Positions 19,742 through 30,617 of a stretch of 64,000 bases of DNA are shown one piece after another. Position 1 is the stretch's first letter. Every line of letters starts with the position of its first letter. Location: contig JALJCQ010000001.1 in assembly GCA_023091665.1 (NCBI GenBank), positions 620,001 to 684,000 on the forward strand, in the 5' to 3' direction. The translations under genes were made by a program, and so were the position numbers. This DNA comes from Pythium myriotylum (Eukaryota > Oomycota > Peronosporomycetes > Pythiales > Pythiaceae). The notes beneath the pieces were generated by a model. It was not told where the DNA came from and ran no database searches. It saw only the letters and a list, made by a program, of their open reading frames with translations.

Positions 19742-21668
19742 GCCTTGATAATATGTACAAAATGTACATATAATATTGACAATCTGTCGTGTTTAGATAT
19801 TATCTCGTTTTTCAAACGAGAAAATTTCGGAATTTTGGACAGTATTAGGACATTCTGTTGCAAGATATTGCAAGATCGTAGGACAAATTGGACAGAATAG
19901 GACACCAGTCGGACACATTTTCCGACATCTCCACAACTTGTCGCGCGTTCGCGGCGCGTCGTTGTCTACGAAATGAAGATCTCGAATGATGTCAGTACAA
20001 CGGTTACGGGGCATGAAGCGACCAAATATGCCCGCGGATACGGCGCCATCGTCGGTCATCGACCAGTGGTTGCTGAAGCGGCGCTGGTCCGTCGACAGCA
20101 TGTGCGCGATAAGAAGCCCCAAGCTGTGCAGGATCTCGTGTGTCCCGTAAGCCATCTTTGCACGCAGTCGACGCCGGATAACCTTGAGCGACTCGGTCGT
20201 GCGCCGTTCTGATTGTTGCTGTCTCGCTCGAATTTTTTGCGCGCGTGCGACGACGTGCTGGCCGTTGTATCTGTTCGTCTCCTCAGTGATGTCGATCCAC
20301 AGTGACTTCGGCATGAAAAAGAAGAACGTCTGGAGGCGGTCATGCGCGACACGCCGCAGCTGGGGAACAGGGTGGGCTTCTTCTTCGTTGAGCCCGGGGT
20401 ACGGGTTGACGTCGTTCTCGTTCTCGAACTCGGACGAAACAGGACCCCACACCATCGCGCGCAATGCAGCCTTGCGGCGTTCCAAGTCGCGCTTCGAGAG
20501 CTGCGAGTCGTCCACGAAACCACCTAGCTCGCGCAGGAACGCCTCGTCGAGCAGCGGCGCGTCGTCGTCGTCCACCAACACCTCGTCCTCACCGCCACGC
20601 TGCACGTCGACGTCGTCGTCGTCGTTGATCCCCACGCCGTCGCTCTCGCCGCCCGAACTGAGAGTCTCGTACTCGTCCTCGTTCTCCTCTTCATCCAAGT
20701 AGTTGACGTCGCGACGGACGCGTCGGGTTGCGGCACGTCGTGGCCGCACTGCCGCTTTCGCGCTGGACGCGATGCCACCCCCGTTTTCGATCGCCGCTGG
20801 CAGTTGCTGTGGCGTCGCTGCCGTCTCCGCGATGTCGTCCGGCTCTCCCGACTCGAGGACGCTCTGGGACAAGTCGAACGCTCGTGCAACGGCCGCTTGC
20901 GAGAGCTCCACAATGCTCGAGGCGGTCTCAACAACTTCGATCGGCGGGAGCGAGTCAAATAGGATGTTCACGGTGTTCTGAGAGAGCGCCACGCTCGTAT
21001 CGATCTGTGAGGCACGGATCTCATCGTTGTTGTCGATCTTCGTCTCGCTCTCTTCCTCTGGTTCGCTGTCGGCATCACCGATGAGACCAGATTGCAACGC
21101 GTGCATCACGAGGGCCTGTTCACCAACAAAGAAATCAACCCCCTCCACCGCACCTGTGGCGCCGGGCTTGGCGTAGCTCCATTCCGTCACGAGGCCAGTC
21201 GGTTTCCGCGCCGTCCAGCCTGCGGCTCGGAGCTGCCGCCACAGGTGCGTGAAGTCCACATCTCGAGCTGCCTCCGCTGCTGCCTCCGCTGCTGCCGCCG
21301 CCCGTCCGCGCTGCGGACGGGCCATGACTGGCAAGTTCTCGAATGAGGCCAGGTGAGTCGGTTGGCCAAGACAACAGATGGAGCCATTTCCTCTGCATCT
21401 CTAGCCCTGGCTCTTCTTTATCTTTTTTGCCAAAAACCTTTCCCAGCTTATACTCGTGTGGTGCCAAAAAAGACTTGGTTTCAGTATTGGAACCTCGTTT
21501 TCGAGCCATTTTCTGTTGTTCCCAAAATTTACGTCGTAAGTTACGACGTAAAGTTTGGACAAAGTCGTAACTTACGACGTTGGTAACAGAGGGGTTAACA
21601 ACCACAACGTTATAACTGAATTTTGTTCCCCTGTTCCAAAAGTGAACCGATCCAGAATTCATGTACGA

Positions 21669-21760
21669 TAGTCTAATTAATTGCAGACCTAAAAATCGCG
21701 CCAAATTCTTGTGACGACAGCCATCGTTGCCGCTAACGTACGCAACCGCTGTAGCTAAAA
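21669..21760 (+). repeat. Conserved 92-bp repeat, copy B (inverted relative to copy A)
   Basis: The reverse complement of this stretch matches 13820-13912 through most of its length. It lies about 70 bp outside the piggyBac right end. Confidence 0.75.
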
Positions 21761-21786
21761 GAGCTCGGTAGGCTGCAGGGGAGTGC

Positions 21787-21969
21787 GTGTGGCAGTTGGC
21801 GTCAAGTCTGTTGTTTAAGAGGGAAATTCTGGCCCTGGATGCTTTTCAAAAGCAAGAAGTAGATTATATAATGACTAAGATTGCTCGCGGTCCCATGTAC
21901 AGACCTGGTGTCGGCTCGGAGAATTTCTGGATATCGCTAGCGAATCAACAGCAAAAGGAAATAAACTGA
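21787..21969 (+). other. Short ORF of unknown nature
   Basis: The 60-codon frame (MWQLASSLLFKREILALDAF...) has no recognisable feature. Confidence 0.2.
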
Positions 21970-22209
21970 ATTTTTGGAATTGAATTTTAATAAAGAATTG
22001 TATTCCTTCGTGCCTGCGGCTAGCTATGGCCACTACTCGATACCAATTACTGCAGCAAGCTAGACTTCTTACTGACGTAAGTCACGTAGCCAACTCGCAA
22101 GATGAGTAGCACACGATATATTTATAGACTGAAGACAACATTTACCAGCCAAAAAAACATCTCATTCTTATTGATTGGGTTATTGGTTGTTGCTTTCCTT
22201 GTTCAAGAT

Positions 22210-22893
22210 CTACAAGCAGTTCTTGAATCTGGATTCTTCATGGGCTTCCACTGGGACGATCACTTCGTTGACTATATCTTCGAAGTTTCGGAGGAAATCG
22301 TTCCACAGCTCGTGGAGAGTGTTCTCGCTCGGGTTCCCCTTCACTTTGTCGGGGTTCTTGTTGAGTGAAAAAAAAAAAAAAAAACGCTGTGAAGTACACT
22401 CGAGCCTTGAACGCAAATGGTGACACCATGGGGTGTTCAAAGAACGGAATCTCGGGGGTGGTCTCGGTGTGCTGTGAACGCTCTTGTGTCCAGTGAGTGT
22501 ACGACTTGGAGAAAGCTTTAAATCGCTCAACGATGTCTCTTCAGTCGCTTTCTTCAACTTGAGGAGATAGCTCAGAAGACGGTGACCGTCCTTGGGGCGG
22601 ATTCGAGTAGTGTGGGATTTTGTCTTCCGTTTCTGAGCTTCGGCTTGATCGAGCACAGCTGGATGAACAGGTGGTTTCTGGAGGTCGATGTCGCCAGCAC
22701 TGTTGCCGAAGCTTTCCATCTTGTCGCTTGCGTCTGCTTGCTCTGGACTTTCCAAACGCCGACTCTTCTTGGCAGGGGTTTCCTCCAGTTCTGTTTCGTC
22801 ACATCCTACCGTCTTGATGTCTTCGAGTGCGTCGTGCATTGCAGATATCTTGCTCTCCAGCAACCGGATTGACGTGCCTAACGCTCGAGTCGC
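22210..22893 (-). CDS. Hypothetical protein, possible coiled coil
   Basis: The minus frame reads LLESKISAMHDALEDIKTVG, followed by charged text (EETPAKKSRRLESPEQADAS). A run of 17 A on the + strand (read as Phe codons) and a low-complexity end follow. The beginning LLESKISAMHDALEDI looks heptad-like. No family is recognised, and the C-terminal half across the homopolymer is doubtful. Confidence 0.25.
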   Translation of the reverse strand, partial: ATRALGTSIRLLESKISAMHDALEDIKTVGCDETELEETPAKKSRRLESPEQADASDKMESFGNSAGDIDLQKPPVHPAVLDQAEAQKRKTKSHTTRIRPKDGHRLLSYLLKLKKATEETSLSDLKLSPSRTLTGHKSVHSTPRPPPRFRSLNTPWCHHLRSRLECTSQRFFFFFSLNKNPDKVKGNPSENTLHELWNDFLRNFEDIVNEVIVPVEAHEESRFKNCL

Positions 22894-23185
22894 GGCGACT
22901 TGTCATCACCCCGGAGGGAAGCCCGCCCAATGTCTTCATGGCCCAGACAAATGACCGTCTGCACATCGCACATTGCTTCGTGATCACGCTCGACTCGCAT
23001 GAGTCCATGATGTTCTACGACAACGGTGAGCGAGTTCGCTTTGACGCGACGATTCCATTAGACGAGATCATGTGAGTGCGACGATGTGTCAAGTATGTCA
23101 AGCAGAAACGCAACCGGAAGAATCGCAAGATGCGTGCGAAGTCGAAGAAAGTGCAAGCAAAGGACAAAGGATCAGCAAAGAAGTA
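22864..23185 (+). pseudogene. Possible protein fragment with a lysine/arginine-rich tail
   Basis: The frame MFYDNGERVRFDATIPLDEIM stops at TGA 23073-23075. The same frame then continues KYVKQKRNRKNRKMRAKSKK to TAG at about 23185, a strongly basic tail that is unlikely by chance. A T-run with CAG (about 23256-23269) looks like a splice acceptor shortly afterwards. It may be a decayed gene end on the opposite strand to 22210-22893. No function is proposed. Confidence 0.25.
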
Positions 23186-23664
23186 GTGGGTTCCAGTAAG
23201 TAGCCAAGAGAGGGAAGTTTGTTTTCTTTGATGATGACCTAATACACGTCTCGTTTTTTTTTTTTTCAGGTCGCGAGCTGTCGATTTCTTGACTTCATCA
23301 CCTGCGTCTGTGGTCAGATGAATAAATGAAGTTGTTTTGCAGGGATGTGCATAGCAGCTGGCTTGGGCCTCATTCCAACCCCTCTCGTTTGCAGATTTGG
23401 GACGCATAGGATGCCTGGGACGGCGAACACCGTCCGGCGCGCTCGCGTTGAACCTCAACACAACGGGAGCGTTGACTTGCGCGGCAGCTGGGATACACCA
23501 ACCGGAGGCGAATACCAGAATCCGAGGGTGGAGAGACTATTACTCAGCGTGAGCAGCGTCTTCTAAGACAACGAGAGGGCAGCCATCAGCGATAGCTTGA
23601 TGAGACTACTAAAGAGCGCGAGCTTCGCCTCACACGACGGCGTGAGCGAACTCGGTCGAACCAC

Positions 23665-23952
23665 ATGAGCAGCAACGAGACGCACATCGCAGGTGAAGAA
23701 GAAGAACATCCCGTGAACACGCAAGAAACACACACGCAACGACGAGCGCGTCTAAGTTACCAGCGCGAGTACAGCCGTCGGCAGCGAGACGGCGAGCGAA
23801 CCAGCCGTGACGGCGATTGCGAAGAATTTGAGCAAGTTCAGTACGAACCTGCGTCGCGCGAAGGAAAGTCTGATGGTTTTGTTAAAACCCCAGTTCGAAG
23901 TGAAAACCGGCCTAGAGTCCGCGTGGGCCGACGGGGGACGAGCCTTTGTTGA
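23665..23952 (+). pseudogene. Helitron protein, Arg-rich N-terminal region
   Basis: The frame has RRARLSYQREYSRRQRDGER after an acidic start, the basic repeat style seen at the beginning of oomycete Helitron proteins. It loses frame after 23952. Confidence 0.45.
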
Positions 23953-24029
23953 CTCCCATCGCTCCTGATCAGCGTGCTCTAATAGAAGATCGTTTGTGTT
24001 CTGCTCTCGGTTGCGATCTCGACGAGAGT

Positions 24030-24602
24030 GTGTGCGCGGTTGTAATCAACTTGTGCTCCAGAAATTGACAAGTCAAAAAAGCCCAGACCACAACGTTATC
24101 CTTGAAGCTGCTCAAGAGTGACGGCCACAGTCTCCCGCAAGCGCTCGTGTGTCAGTATGATTGCAGTAATATCGACGACCAACTTGGTGGTCTCATGCTA
24201 TCAAGGAAGGGGATCCGAACGCCTTCCAATGGGGTTGCCATAATATGTGTTTGCCAAGATTGTCGTTCAAGTCTGGAGAAGTGTGACGGCAACTCCCCCA
24301 AGTTCTCCATCGCTAACTGATTCTACATTGGCCACCTCCCAGAAAACCTTTTCGCAGCCAGCTGGATTGAGAAGGCATTGACCGTTGTAGCTCATACAAG
24401 AATCATGCGAGGCCGCGATCGAGCAATCAGGTCGCATTGCATGGTCTTTGACTCAACCCCTGGCCTACCTGCTACGCTGTTGCCCCGTCGAATCGACCGC
24501 GAGGGGTCATATCGCGTAATGCTTGCCGGGTCAATATCATCGGAGCAGGAAGGTCGCATCCGAAAGCTGCATTTGGCGAGAGGGTCCACAGTCAGCGCTT
24601 GA
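24030..24602 (+). pseudogene. Helitron N-terminal domain, broken
   Basis: Frames 24102-24320 and 24378-24602, with the bases between, read CVCQDCRSSLEKC, PKFSIAN, FYIGHLPENLF and IRSHCMVFDSTPG. This is the Cys pair, the ANG-x-IG-x-LP motif and the following conserved stretch of Helitron N-terminal regions. At least one frame change is needed. Confidence 0.6.
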
Positions 24603-25437
24603 CTTCGGCTCTTCAAGGAGAATAACGCATTATACAGCAATGTTGATATAGATCTTGCGGTGATTGAAGCGATTGACGGTGACACCCGCTATGTGTGATA
24701 GGATTTTATCCATGATGATGATCCAGATCTAGCGGCAGCGGTTGATGAAGAGCAAGAATCTGTTTCCAGACAGTCGGGCGACGTTGTCTTAGTTGACAGC
24801 GAGGAAGAATGTTGTGTAATTGAGCGGAACTCTCTTTTCATCGAACGAAGTTGTGGCGAGATGTTGATTTGAATGAACACGAACCAACGGTGACTCCAAG
24901 GCTTCACGCACAGCGAGTTCTTTATTTGATGGAGCACGAACCAACGGTGACTCCAAGGCTACGGGTTGTTCACTCTTCACAGTTCGCAGTATCGACAGAC
25001 ATCGAGGCGAAGATGTATCCAGATTGGTTTCCTTTCGGCCGCGGCCACTCAAACGAGTCAAGGCCGACGCGGGTATCCAGACGTGATTGTATTCGTCACT
25101 ACTCACTTCTAAACCCAAGGAGGTTTGCTGAATATCCAACTTTCATGCTGACATCGTTTGCTCGTCTTGCTTTAGAGAACATGTACACATTGACATCAGT
25201 TCGATCTTTCAGGACTATGAAGCATTGACGCGTGAGAATGTGGCAGCTGCACTCGTCGATAATGAGCGGCGGCAGTGTGGTGAATCTCGACAGAGTCCTC
25301 CAGACCCTGATACAGCCAGATTTTTTAAGTCAGTTGAGTTGGATTCCGTATCTGTTTGGGGAACCAATGCCGAACGAAAGCAGTGTCGTCGAGACGCTTT
25401 TGGGTACTAGACACGATTCGGACAGCCCTAACCATTT

Positions 25438-26300
25438 GTGACGCTAGCGCCAAACACCGACAACTCGTATGCCATGACACACTACACAGGGATTCTATCA
25501 TTTGACACGCTCTTTGACGCGCTCGAGGCCCGCATACCATCCACAACTGAGATGAAGAAGGCCGCGATGATGGATGACTGTGCGTTGGCTCGATTGTTCA
25601 TGAGGAGAGTGGATGCGTTTATCTGTCATGTTCTTGGTGTTGATCCAAATACGTTGCAAGCAAACCGGGAAGGCGGATTGTTTGGCAAGACGAAGGCATA
25701 CTTCGGTATGGTCGAGACTCAAGGACGTGGGAGGCTGCACATTCATTTTCTAGTATAGCTACATGGTGCACCCGTGAACAGTGCTGCCTTCGAGCGAAGC
25801 GTCGCTGAGCAAGGTGAATCCTACATCAGAAGTCTTGAAGAATATGTTGATAGCATCGTTACTGCACAGCTGCCACTTTCAATAGATCGAGTACCCTGTG
25901 CGCGTTGCCAGCAAGAAGAAGAAATCGGTCGACCAAGTCGAGCCGGAGCGTATCAAGTGTACCAATTGCGTAGCGCACAGCATGTCTTGCACCTGGCACT
26001 AATGCAACTTCGACCGCCACGTTGGCCCCCGCCGCCAACGTTGCTTACACTGATGAAATCAAGAAGCAAACACAGCTCGAAGCAAGCAGGCGCCTGTCCG
26101 CCGCGGAGGCTGCCGCGCGGATCGCCGATCGGGAGATGTTCATAGCTTTGCTCACTCGGGATGACCGCGATGTCCATGTAGATTGGGCACTTGAAGCTGG
26201 TAGCAAAACTCAACAACGGCAACATCGTGTTGACGAAGATCCGCCCAAGTGTGACACAATGAACCGACTTATTGGGATGTTGCCCCCAACGTTCGACTAA
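25438..26300 (+). pseudogene. Helitron Rep domain (HxH motif)
   Basis: The frame 25438-25758 has YTGILSFDTLFDALEARIPS, LGVDPNTLQ and GRGRLHIHFLV. The HIH pair is the metal-binding motif of rolling-circle replication proteins. The stop TAG at 25756-25758 replaces the usual Trp codon (TGG), and the text goes on in frame as LHGAPVNSAAFERS past 26000, so this is a point nonsense mutation. Confidence 0.75.
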
Positions 26301-26343
26301 GCGAGAATGAAACCCAACCATGTTTCGTACATGATATCCAGTC

Positions 26344-27015
26344 TTGTTCTCAACCTCAACATGCATTCCTGGACTCACACTAGCAGCTGTTTCAAGACGA
26401 GCAGAGCGACAACAAGCAAGATATGGGTATCCTCGCGACCGTCGTGAGAAGTCTTCCATTACAGGACCTAGTGTTGCAATCAAGCGTGGGCTCGCACACG
26501 AGTATATAAATGGCTTCAACTCGACAATTCTGGCTGGATTCAAGGGCAACCACGACATCCAATTGCTATTCAGAGGGAGGGAGGCAATCAATCGGATCTA
26601 CTATTGCTGCAAGTACGTCACGAAGTCCCAGCGCCAGGTCGACAACACAACTGCGGTAGGTCTGGCGAGTTTTCAGCGGCGACAGACAAAGGAGTTAATC
26701 GAAGCAGCGAGTGGAGAACTCCCTTCTGTTCAAGATATTCGTCGTCGAAGGGTCACTGGATTGGTGCACACATATACAAACAAGCAAGAGGTTGCCGGAG
26801 CTCTCGCTGCTCTCTACGTCTTCCGTGGTTCTTGCTGCTATTCAAGTAGGAAGTGTGTACGACTGTCATTCTTTGATGTGCTACGTCAGCTCGAACTGCG
26901 TGAGGACTATAGTCGCACGTTAGTCAAAGTGCAATCAAGTGAAGAGACGGTGTGTTCGCGTCCGCCTCGTACCTGGACCATTATATTTATCGACCCGACT
27001 TTGCAAGCGTTTTGA
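26344..27015 (+). pseudogene. Helitron Rep catalytic Tyr region
   Basis: FNSTILAGFKGNHDIQLLF (about 26518) and IYYCCKYVTKSQ (about 26599-26634) match the Helitron Rep block with the paired tyrosines that cut and join DNA. EVAGALAALYVF follows. It is in frame from 26344 to 27015 but separated from the HxH block by a frame change. Confidence 0.75.
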
Positions 27016-27121
27016 ACCTGTATGAGTATACAATGAAGTGTTATCAGCATCGAACAACACCGACTGGATCTAAATCACTCCGAATTTTGGATCTTCATCA
27101 CCTTTCTGCGCAATTCAAGGC

Positions 27122-27496
27122 TTGAGTCAGAGTTGGCAACTTCCGCGCGCAGTTGTGACATGCGCAATGACGGGAAAGGCAGCAAGTATCATTTACGGTC
27201 GCACGTTGGCCTCTTTTGAGATCACGTTGAAGCGGCCTTCCAGTCGCATTTCGCTTCAAGATGTTGACTACATAATTGTGGATGAAGTCTCTATGATGAA
27301 GAAAGCAGAGTTCGCAAAGCTAGATGTGCTTCTACGAAAAGCAAAGCGGATCTCGGATGTTGCATTTGGAGGTATTCATGTGATTTTGGTTGGCGACTTT
27401 CTTCAGCTTCCACTCGTTTTCGCCGATCATCTGTTCGTGAAGCCAGGATACAGGAAAAACCCCGACATTAGAGAAGGAGATAGTTTTGCGCTGTGA
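27122..27496 (+). pseudogene. Helitron PIF1-like helicase, motor core fragment
   Basis: TGKAASIIYGRTL, VDYIIVDEVSMMKKAEF (Walker B/motif II with DE) and FGGIHVILVGDFLQLPLV (motif III) are PIF1-family helicase motifs. The Walker A part upstream is not in frame. This helicase unwinds DNA during rolling-circle transposition. Confidence 0.8.
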
Positions 27497-27555
27497 AAGC
27501 GGTTTGAAAAAGTTGTGGCGCCCCGAGAGTCAGTCCGGTTCAAAGATGACCCTGA

Positions 27556-28530
27556 ATGGGGAGAAAGATGCTCAAAAGCACGATTCTAAGAGTGTACACC
27601 CGTCGAACTAGTCAACTCGCGATCGATCGACGAAAAGCTTGCCGCTCTGGACACTCTTCCGCGAGACACAGTTTTGTCACTCCTGACAACAGCACAAGGA
27701 CGGTCATCAACAGCCACTTCGCAAAATGTGTGTCAAAGGGAGCGTTTCCAATTCGCGTTGTCGCAAACTTTGAAGGTGCCCTCAACAAGCTTAGCGTTGA
27801 TGATATCTCCAATATCATGAGCCTTCCGGATTCCAGGTTCGGTCGCATGGGTCCGTACTAGGATTTGATCCCAGGTATGCCTGTCCAGATCACACGAATG
27901 TGCGAACGAAGAAAGGGGTTGCGAATGGGACTATGGGAACGTTGAACTCTGTTCGCTCCCAGAAAACACGGGTTTTCGCAAGGCACTTGACCGCTGCAAT
28001 AACACTACTGTTCTGCTACCCGACAAACGGCCTCTGTACGCGCTGGTTGCTCTCGATCGAGGCCATGGTTGTGTTCCCCTTGCTGACGGAGTCGACCCAC
28101 GTTTGTTTCCAGTCTTTCCAGATACGGAGCCTTTCTCCAAGAAAAATATTGATTTGACACCACGTTCGACTGGTAAATCAAGAACTCTCAGAATCAAGAT
28201 CCAGCAGTTTCCATTGTATGTGCTGTCGGAGCAACTGCGTACAAAGTTCTGGGTGAATCACTGAAATCTATGGTTGTTGTCGATTGGAAAGCAGCTCATC
28301 GAGCGAATCGACCTCAACAAGCATACTTGATGGTCTCACGTGTTGTGACGAGGCGTGCATTGTGTTGTATGAAGCCATTCACACCAGATCTAGTCGCCTG
28401 GTCAAAGCCAACTGCAGATGCGACCGACTTGGCGAGGAGAGTGTGAGGACTCTGGTGAAGTTTTACGAGGATATGAATCAACGGTCAGGTCTAAATCGGG
28501 GGTGTCTCAACAGTTTCATTTGCAATTAAC
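27556..28530 (+). pseudogene. Helitron helicase C-terminal region, fragmented
   Basis: Pieces in changing frames include PGMPVQITRMCERRKG and VANGTMGTLNS (27870-27950). Near 28215-28440 the third frame reads VVDWKAAHRANRPQQAYL and TRRALCCMKPFTPDLVAWSK. These are the usual C-terminal motifs of PIF1-like Helitron helicases. Multiple indels are needed to join them. Confidence 0.6.
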
Positions 28531-28808
28531 CGGCTACCGCACAATCAACAAGTGGTCAGGCAGGAGTTATGGTCGAGATATCTTAAGCTCGGCCAACAAG
28601 CTGACAGTTTCTTCCGTTGTATACAACGAAGCGCTTGGGTGAGTTCGCAATGCGAATGACGCTCCCAGGCGCGGAAAGATTTGGGGAGGTGACCGTCTCA
28701 CCAAATACAGTTACGGTCAGAAATGCCTCGTCCACTATCGCTTCGTTCTCTTGCTCGACTTGTGGAGCTGTTCAAACTGTCGATGAGAAGGTTAGAGCCG
28801 CGAGTTAG
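28531..28808 (+). pseudogene. Possible RPA/OB-fold-like tail of the Helitron
   Basis: Frame 28617-28808 has GEVTVSPNTVTVRNASSTIA, then FSCSTCGAVQTVDEK with a C-x2-C pair. Some Helitrons carry RPA-like proteins with such a zinc ribbon, but this short piece is only suggestive. It stops a few bases before the TTAA element. Confidence 0.3.
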
Positions 28809-29078
28809 CTATTAACCCTTTCGTGGTAAATGGTAAATTTTTTTGCCCTTCTGATGTGTTTGCAAAAGTGGGTAGTTGGAACCCCCTCAGAAGGGAACAA
28901 TTTGTTCCCTTTGGCAAAAATGGATAGGTTTCTGATAAATCTGAGTCAATCAAAGTTGTTCCATATGGTTTAATGTCCCATATGGTGGGTTTTTGTAAAA
29001 CTTTTGTTACAAAACACGGTACGAAATATTTATAACGTCATTTCCAGAAGGGAACAATTTGTTCCCTTCTGCAGCTTA

Positions 29079-30617
29079 CAGTGCGCTCCAAAATTAAGTC
29101 CGCATCGCCAAATTTTCAGAGTTCAAGTTTTGGAACCCGATTGGGCGTTTGATTTGCGTGCTTTCGGTTTGTGGAAACTTGGAGAAAACCATTGGTGAAA
29201 ACCGCAGAAAAATCCGATTTATTTTGTGAAAGTTATGCCCAAAAAACGAAATCTGACCCGGTTCAAAATTTAGTCCGCACTTACGGGTCGTCCACTTAGT
29301 ACTTCGTAGAGCGGCCTCTTGCGAGCTGTACGGCGATCCATCTCTTCGGCATACTCTTCACGAGGCTTCTGATGTAGGTTTCATCGATTTTGGCCCATTC
29401 TATCTTGATCTGCTTGATCAAATCCGCTGGCGAATGGAACTGCCGGCCGTTTGCGTACACCAACCGGGCAAGTCGCCCCCAAACGTTCTCGATGATGTTG
29501 AGATCCGGGCTCTTAGCTGGCCAGTCCATTGTTTCGACCTTTCGCGTCTTTAGGAAGGCCTTGGTGAACCGCGACGCGCGGATAGATGCGTTGTCTTGCT
29601 GGAAAACGGGGTCCAGCTCACCAATTTTTGACTTGAGGTCCACGAGACAGGGAAGCAGATTTTCATACAGCGTTTTTGTGTACGCCGCAGAGTCTTGTTT
29701 GCCCTGCAAGAAAACCAAGTTTGTTTTGCCGTGCCAGCCAACACCGGCCCATATCATGACGCTTCCTCCACCACTTACACGCTTTGAGAAGAGCTTGGGC
29801 TCGTGGCGAATGTCGTGCCAGTAGCTGCGGAAGCCGTCTGGACCGTCCAAGTTGAACTTCTTCTCGTCCGTGAAGAGGACGCGGCGCCAAAACAGTCTCT
29901 TGGCTTGATACTTTTTCGCAAAGGCGATCCGATTTTTTTTTTGTGGTGGGACTTGATCGCCGGCGAGGTTTTCTTCTTGGCGAAGCGGAGAAACTTGTTG
30001 TTGTTTAGGACACGTAGGACGGTGGCTTTACTGGGCTTTGAGAGCAAGGCCTTTGAGATCTGGCGCGCTGACAATTCACGCACAATTGCCAATCGAAAAA
30101 TGAATCTGACCTCTCGGTCCGTACATTTTCGCGGTCTACCGACTGGATTTTGCGACTTCTGCCGACCTGATTGCTTGACTACGTTGCGAATGGTCTTTTC
30201 ATCGCGGTCGAGCGCCCGCGCGATCGCACGCATCGTTTCTCCACATCTGAAGCGCCCGATGATCTCACCCTTCTGGGGCTCGGTCAAACGCGGCTTCCTG
30301 AACGATTTGCTCGTCATTTCACGGCTGGAATCGTTCGCAACGAGGAGGCCAATGCAATGGTCTCATTTACTACCAAAAAAGACGCATCAGTTTTATAAAT
30401 TTCCAAAATTACCCAAGTGCGGACTAAATTTTGAACCGGCCCAAAACCAGATATCCTGCAGTAGCCACAAAACGATTCTTTCAACTCAAACACCAGCTTG
30501 TGTGCCTCTTTCCTTTATCCCTAGGAGTATCCTGGGTGTGACGCGCGTTCGATAGGGCCACGGCATCCTTCCAGTCCAGACAACCCCCTGGTGCGGACTT
30601 AGTTTTGAAGCGCACTG
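29079..30617 (-). mobile_element. Tc1/mariner transposon with IR/DR ends
   Basis: Outer TIRs of 26 bp: CAGTGCGCTCCAAAATTAAG at 29079 and its inverted counterpart ending CGCACTG at 30617. They carry two mismatches and TA duplications (29077-29078 and 30618-30619). A second, inner copy of the motif (CAAAATTTAGTCCGCACTT, about 29269-29290, and the inverse at about 30414-30436) lies about 190 bp inside each end, the IR/DR pattern of several Tc1-like elements. The transposase is on the minus strand. Confidence 0.92.
29296..30317 (-). pseudogene. Tc1/mariner transposase (DD34E), one frame break
   Basis: The N-terminal frame (30317 down to about 29880) starts MTSKSFRKPRLTEPQKGEI. It has two HTH regions (MRAIARALDRDEKTIRNVV; ELSARQISKALL) with a GRPRK hook between them. 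The frame shifts near 29880-29950, next to a T9/A9 run. Catalytic motifs are LFTDEKKFNLDG (first Asp), VFQQDNASIRASRF (second Asp) and SPDLNIIENVWG (Glu). There are 34 residues between the second Asp and the Glu, i.e. DD34E. The C-terminus ends GRSTKY. The catalytic triad is intact; the frame break probably disables the copy. Confidence 0.88.

Larger units (their letters stand above)
18008..19929 (-). mobile_element. MULE/Mutator-like element inside the piggyBac gene
   Basis: The TIRs are 48 bp and perfect (18015-18062 with 19875-19922), starting GAAAATGTGTCCGACTGGTG; the outermost 7 bp differ. The target duplication TCCACAAC is at 18000-18007 and 19930-19937. Removing the element and one copy restores the piggyBac frame (DKLWKLRP). 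The right subterminal region (19683-19741) has at least four TTTAGGACAC units. One intron-containing transposase gene is on the minus strand. Confidence 0.9.
16322..21325 (-). pseudogene. piggyBac transposase gene, interrupted by a MULE
   Basis: The start is at ATG 21325 (MARPQRGR, then poly-Ala). The N-terminal half holds a long acidic region and the start of the DDE_Tnp_1_7-type domain (GIFGRFMPRNRCTDIIRDLH). Coding stops at 19930, where the MULE lies, and resumes at 18007 with LWKLRPVVDRIQERFLVGW. Catalytic Asp candidates are LSFDEGVLP, VVVDRFYSS and WMGGVDVHDQ. An 84-nt GT-AG intron fits at 17717-17800 (YCHR joined to FEFYVGKRDHG). A small frame break near 17450 separates TWSARA and MTNRLGF. 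A Cys-rich C-terminus (CKVCALLRG, CEKCSVDDAKCYLCPK) and an acidic tail end at 16322. The upstream frame MARKRGSNTETKSF (about 21510) may be an extra exon. Confidence 0.8.
15958..21594 (-). mobile_element. piggyBac-like transposon (TTAA target), carrying an inserted MULE
   Basis: The ends are CCCCTCTGTTACCA at 15958 and its complement TGGTAACAGAGGGG ending at 21594. Both are flanked by TTAA (15954-15957 and 21595-21598), the piggyBac target duplication. Near the right end is an inverted repeat of ACGTCGTAAGTTACGAC (about 21531-21580), and related GTCGTAA motifs occur near the left end. The transposase gene is on the minus strand (about 21325 to 16322) and is split by the MULE at 18008-19929. 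Without the MULE the element is about 3.7 kb. Confidence 0.85.
23570..28811 (+). mobile_element. Decayed Helitron
   Basis: A series of + strand frames in the right order for a Helitron protein: an Arg-rich N-terminus, a Helitron-like N domain, a rolling-circle Rep (HxH and Tyr motifs) and a PIF1-type helicase, broken by many stops and frame shifts. The TC start and CTRR end with its hairpin were not located, so the limits are approximate. The right side ends at a TTAA-flanked element at 28816. Confidence 0.75.
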
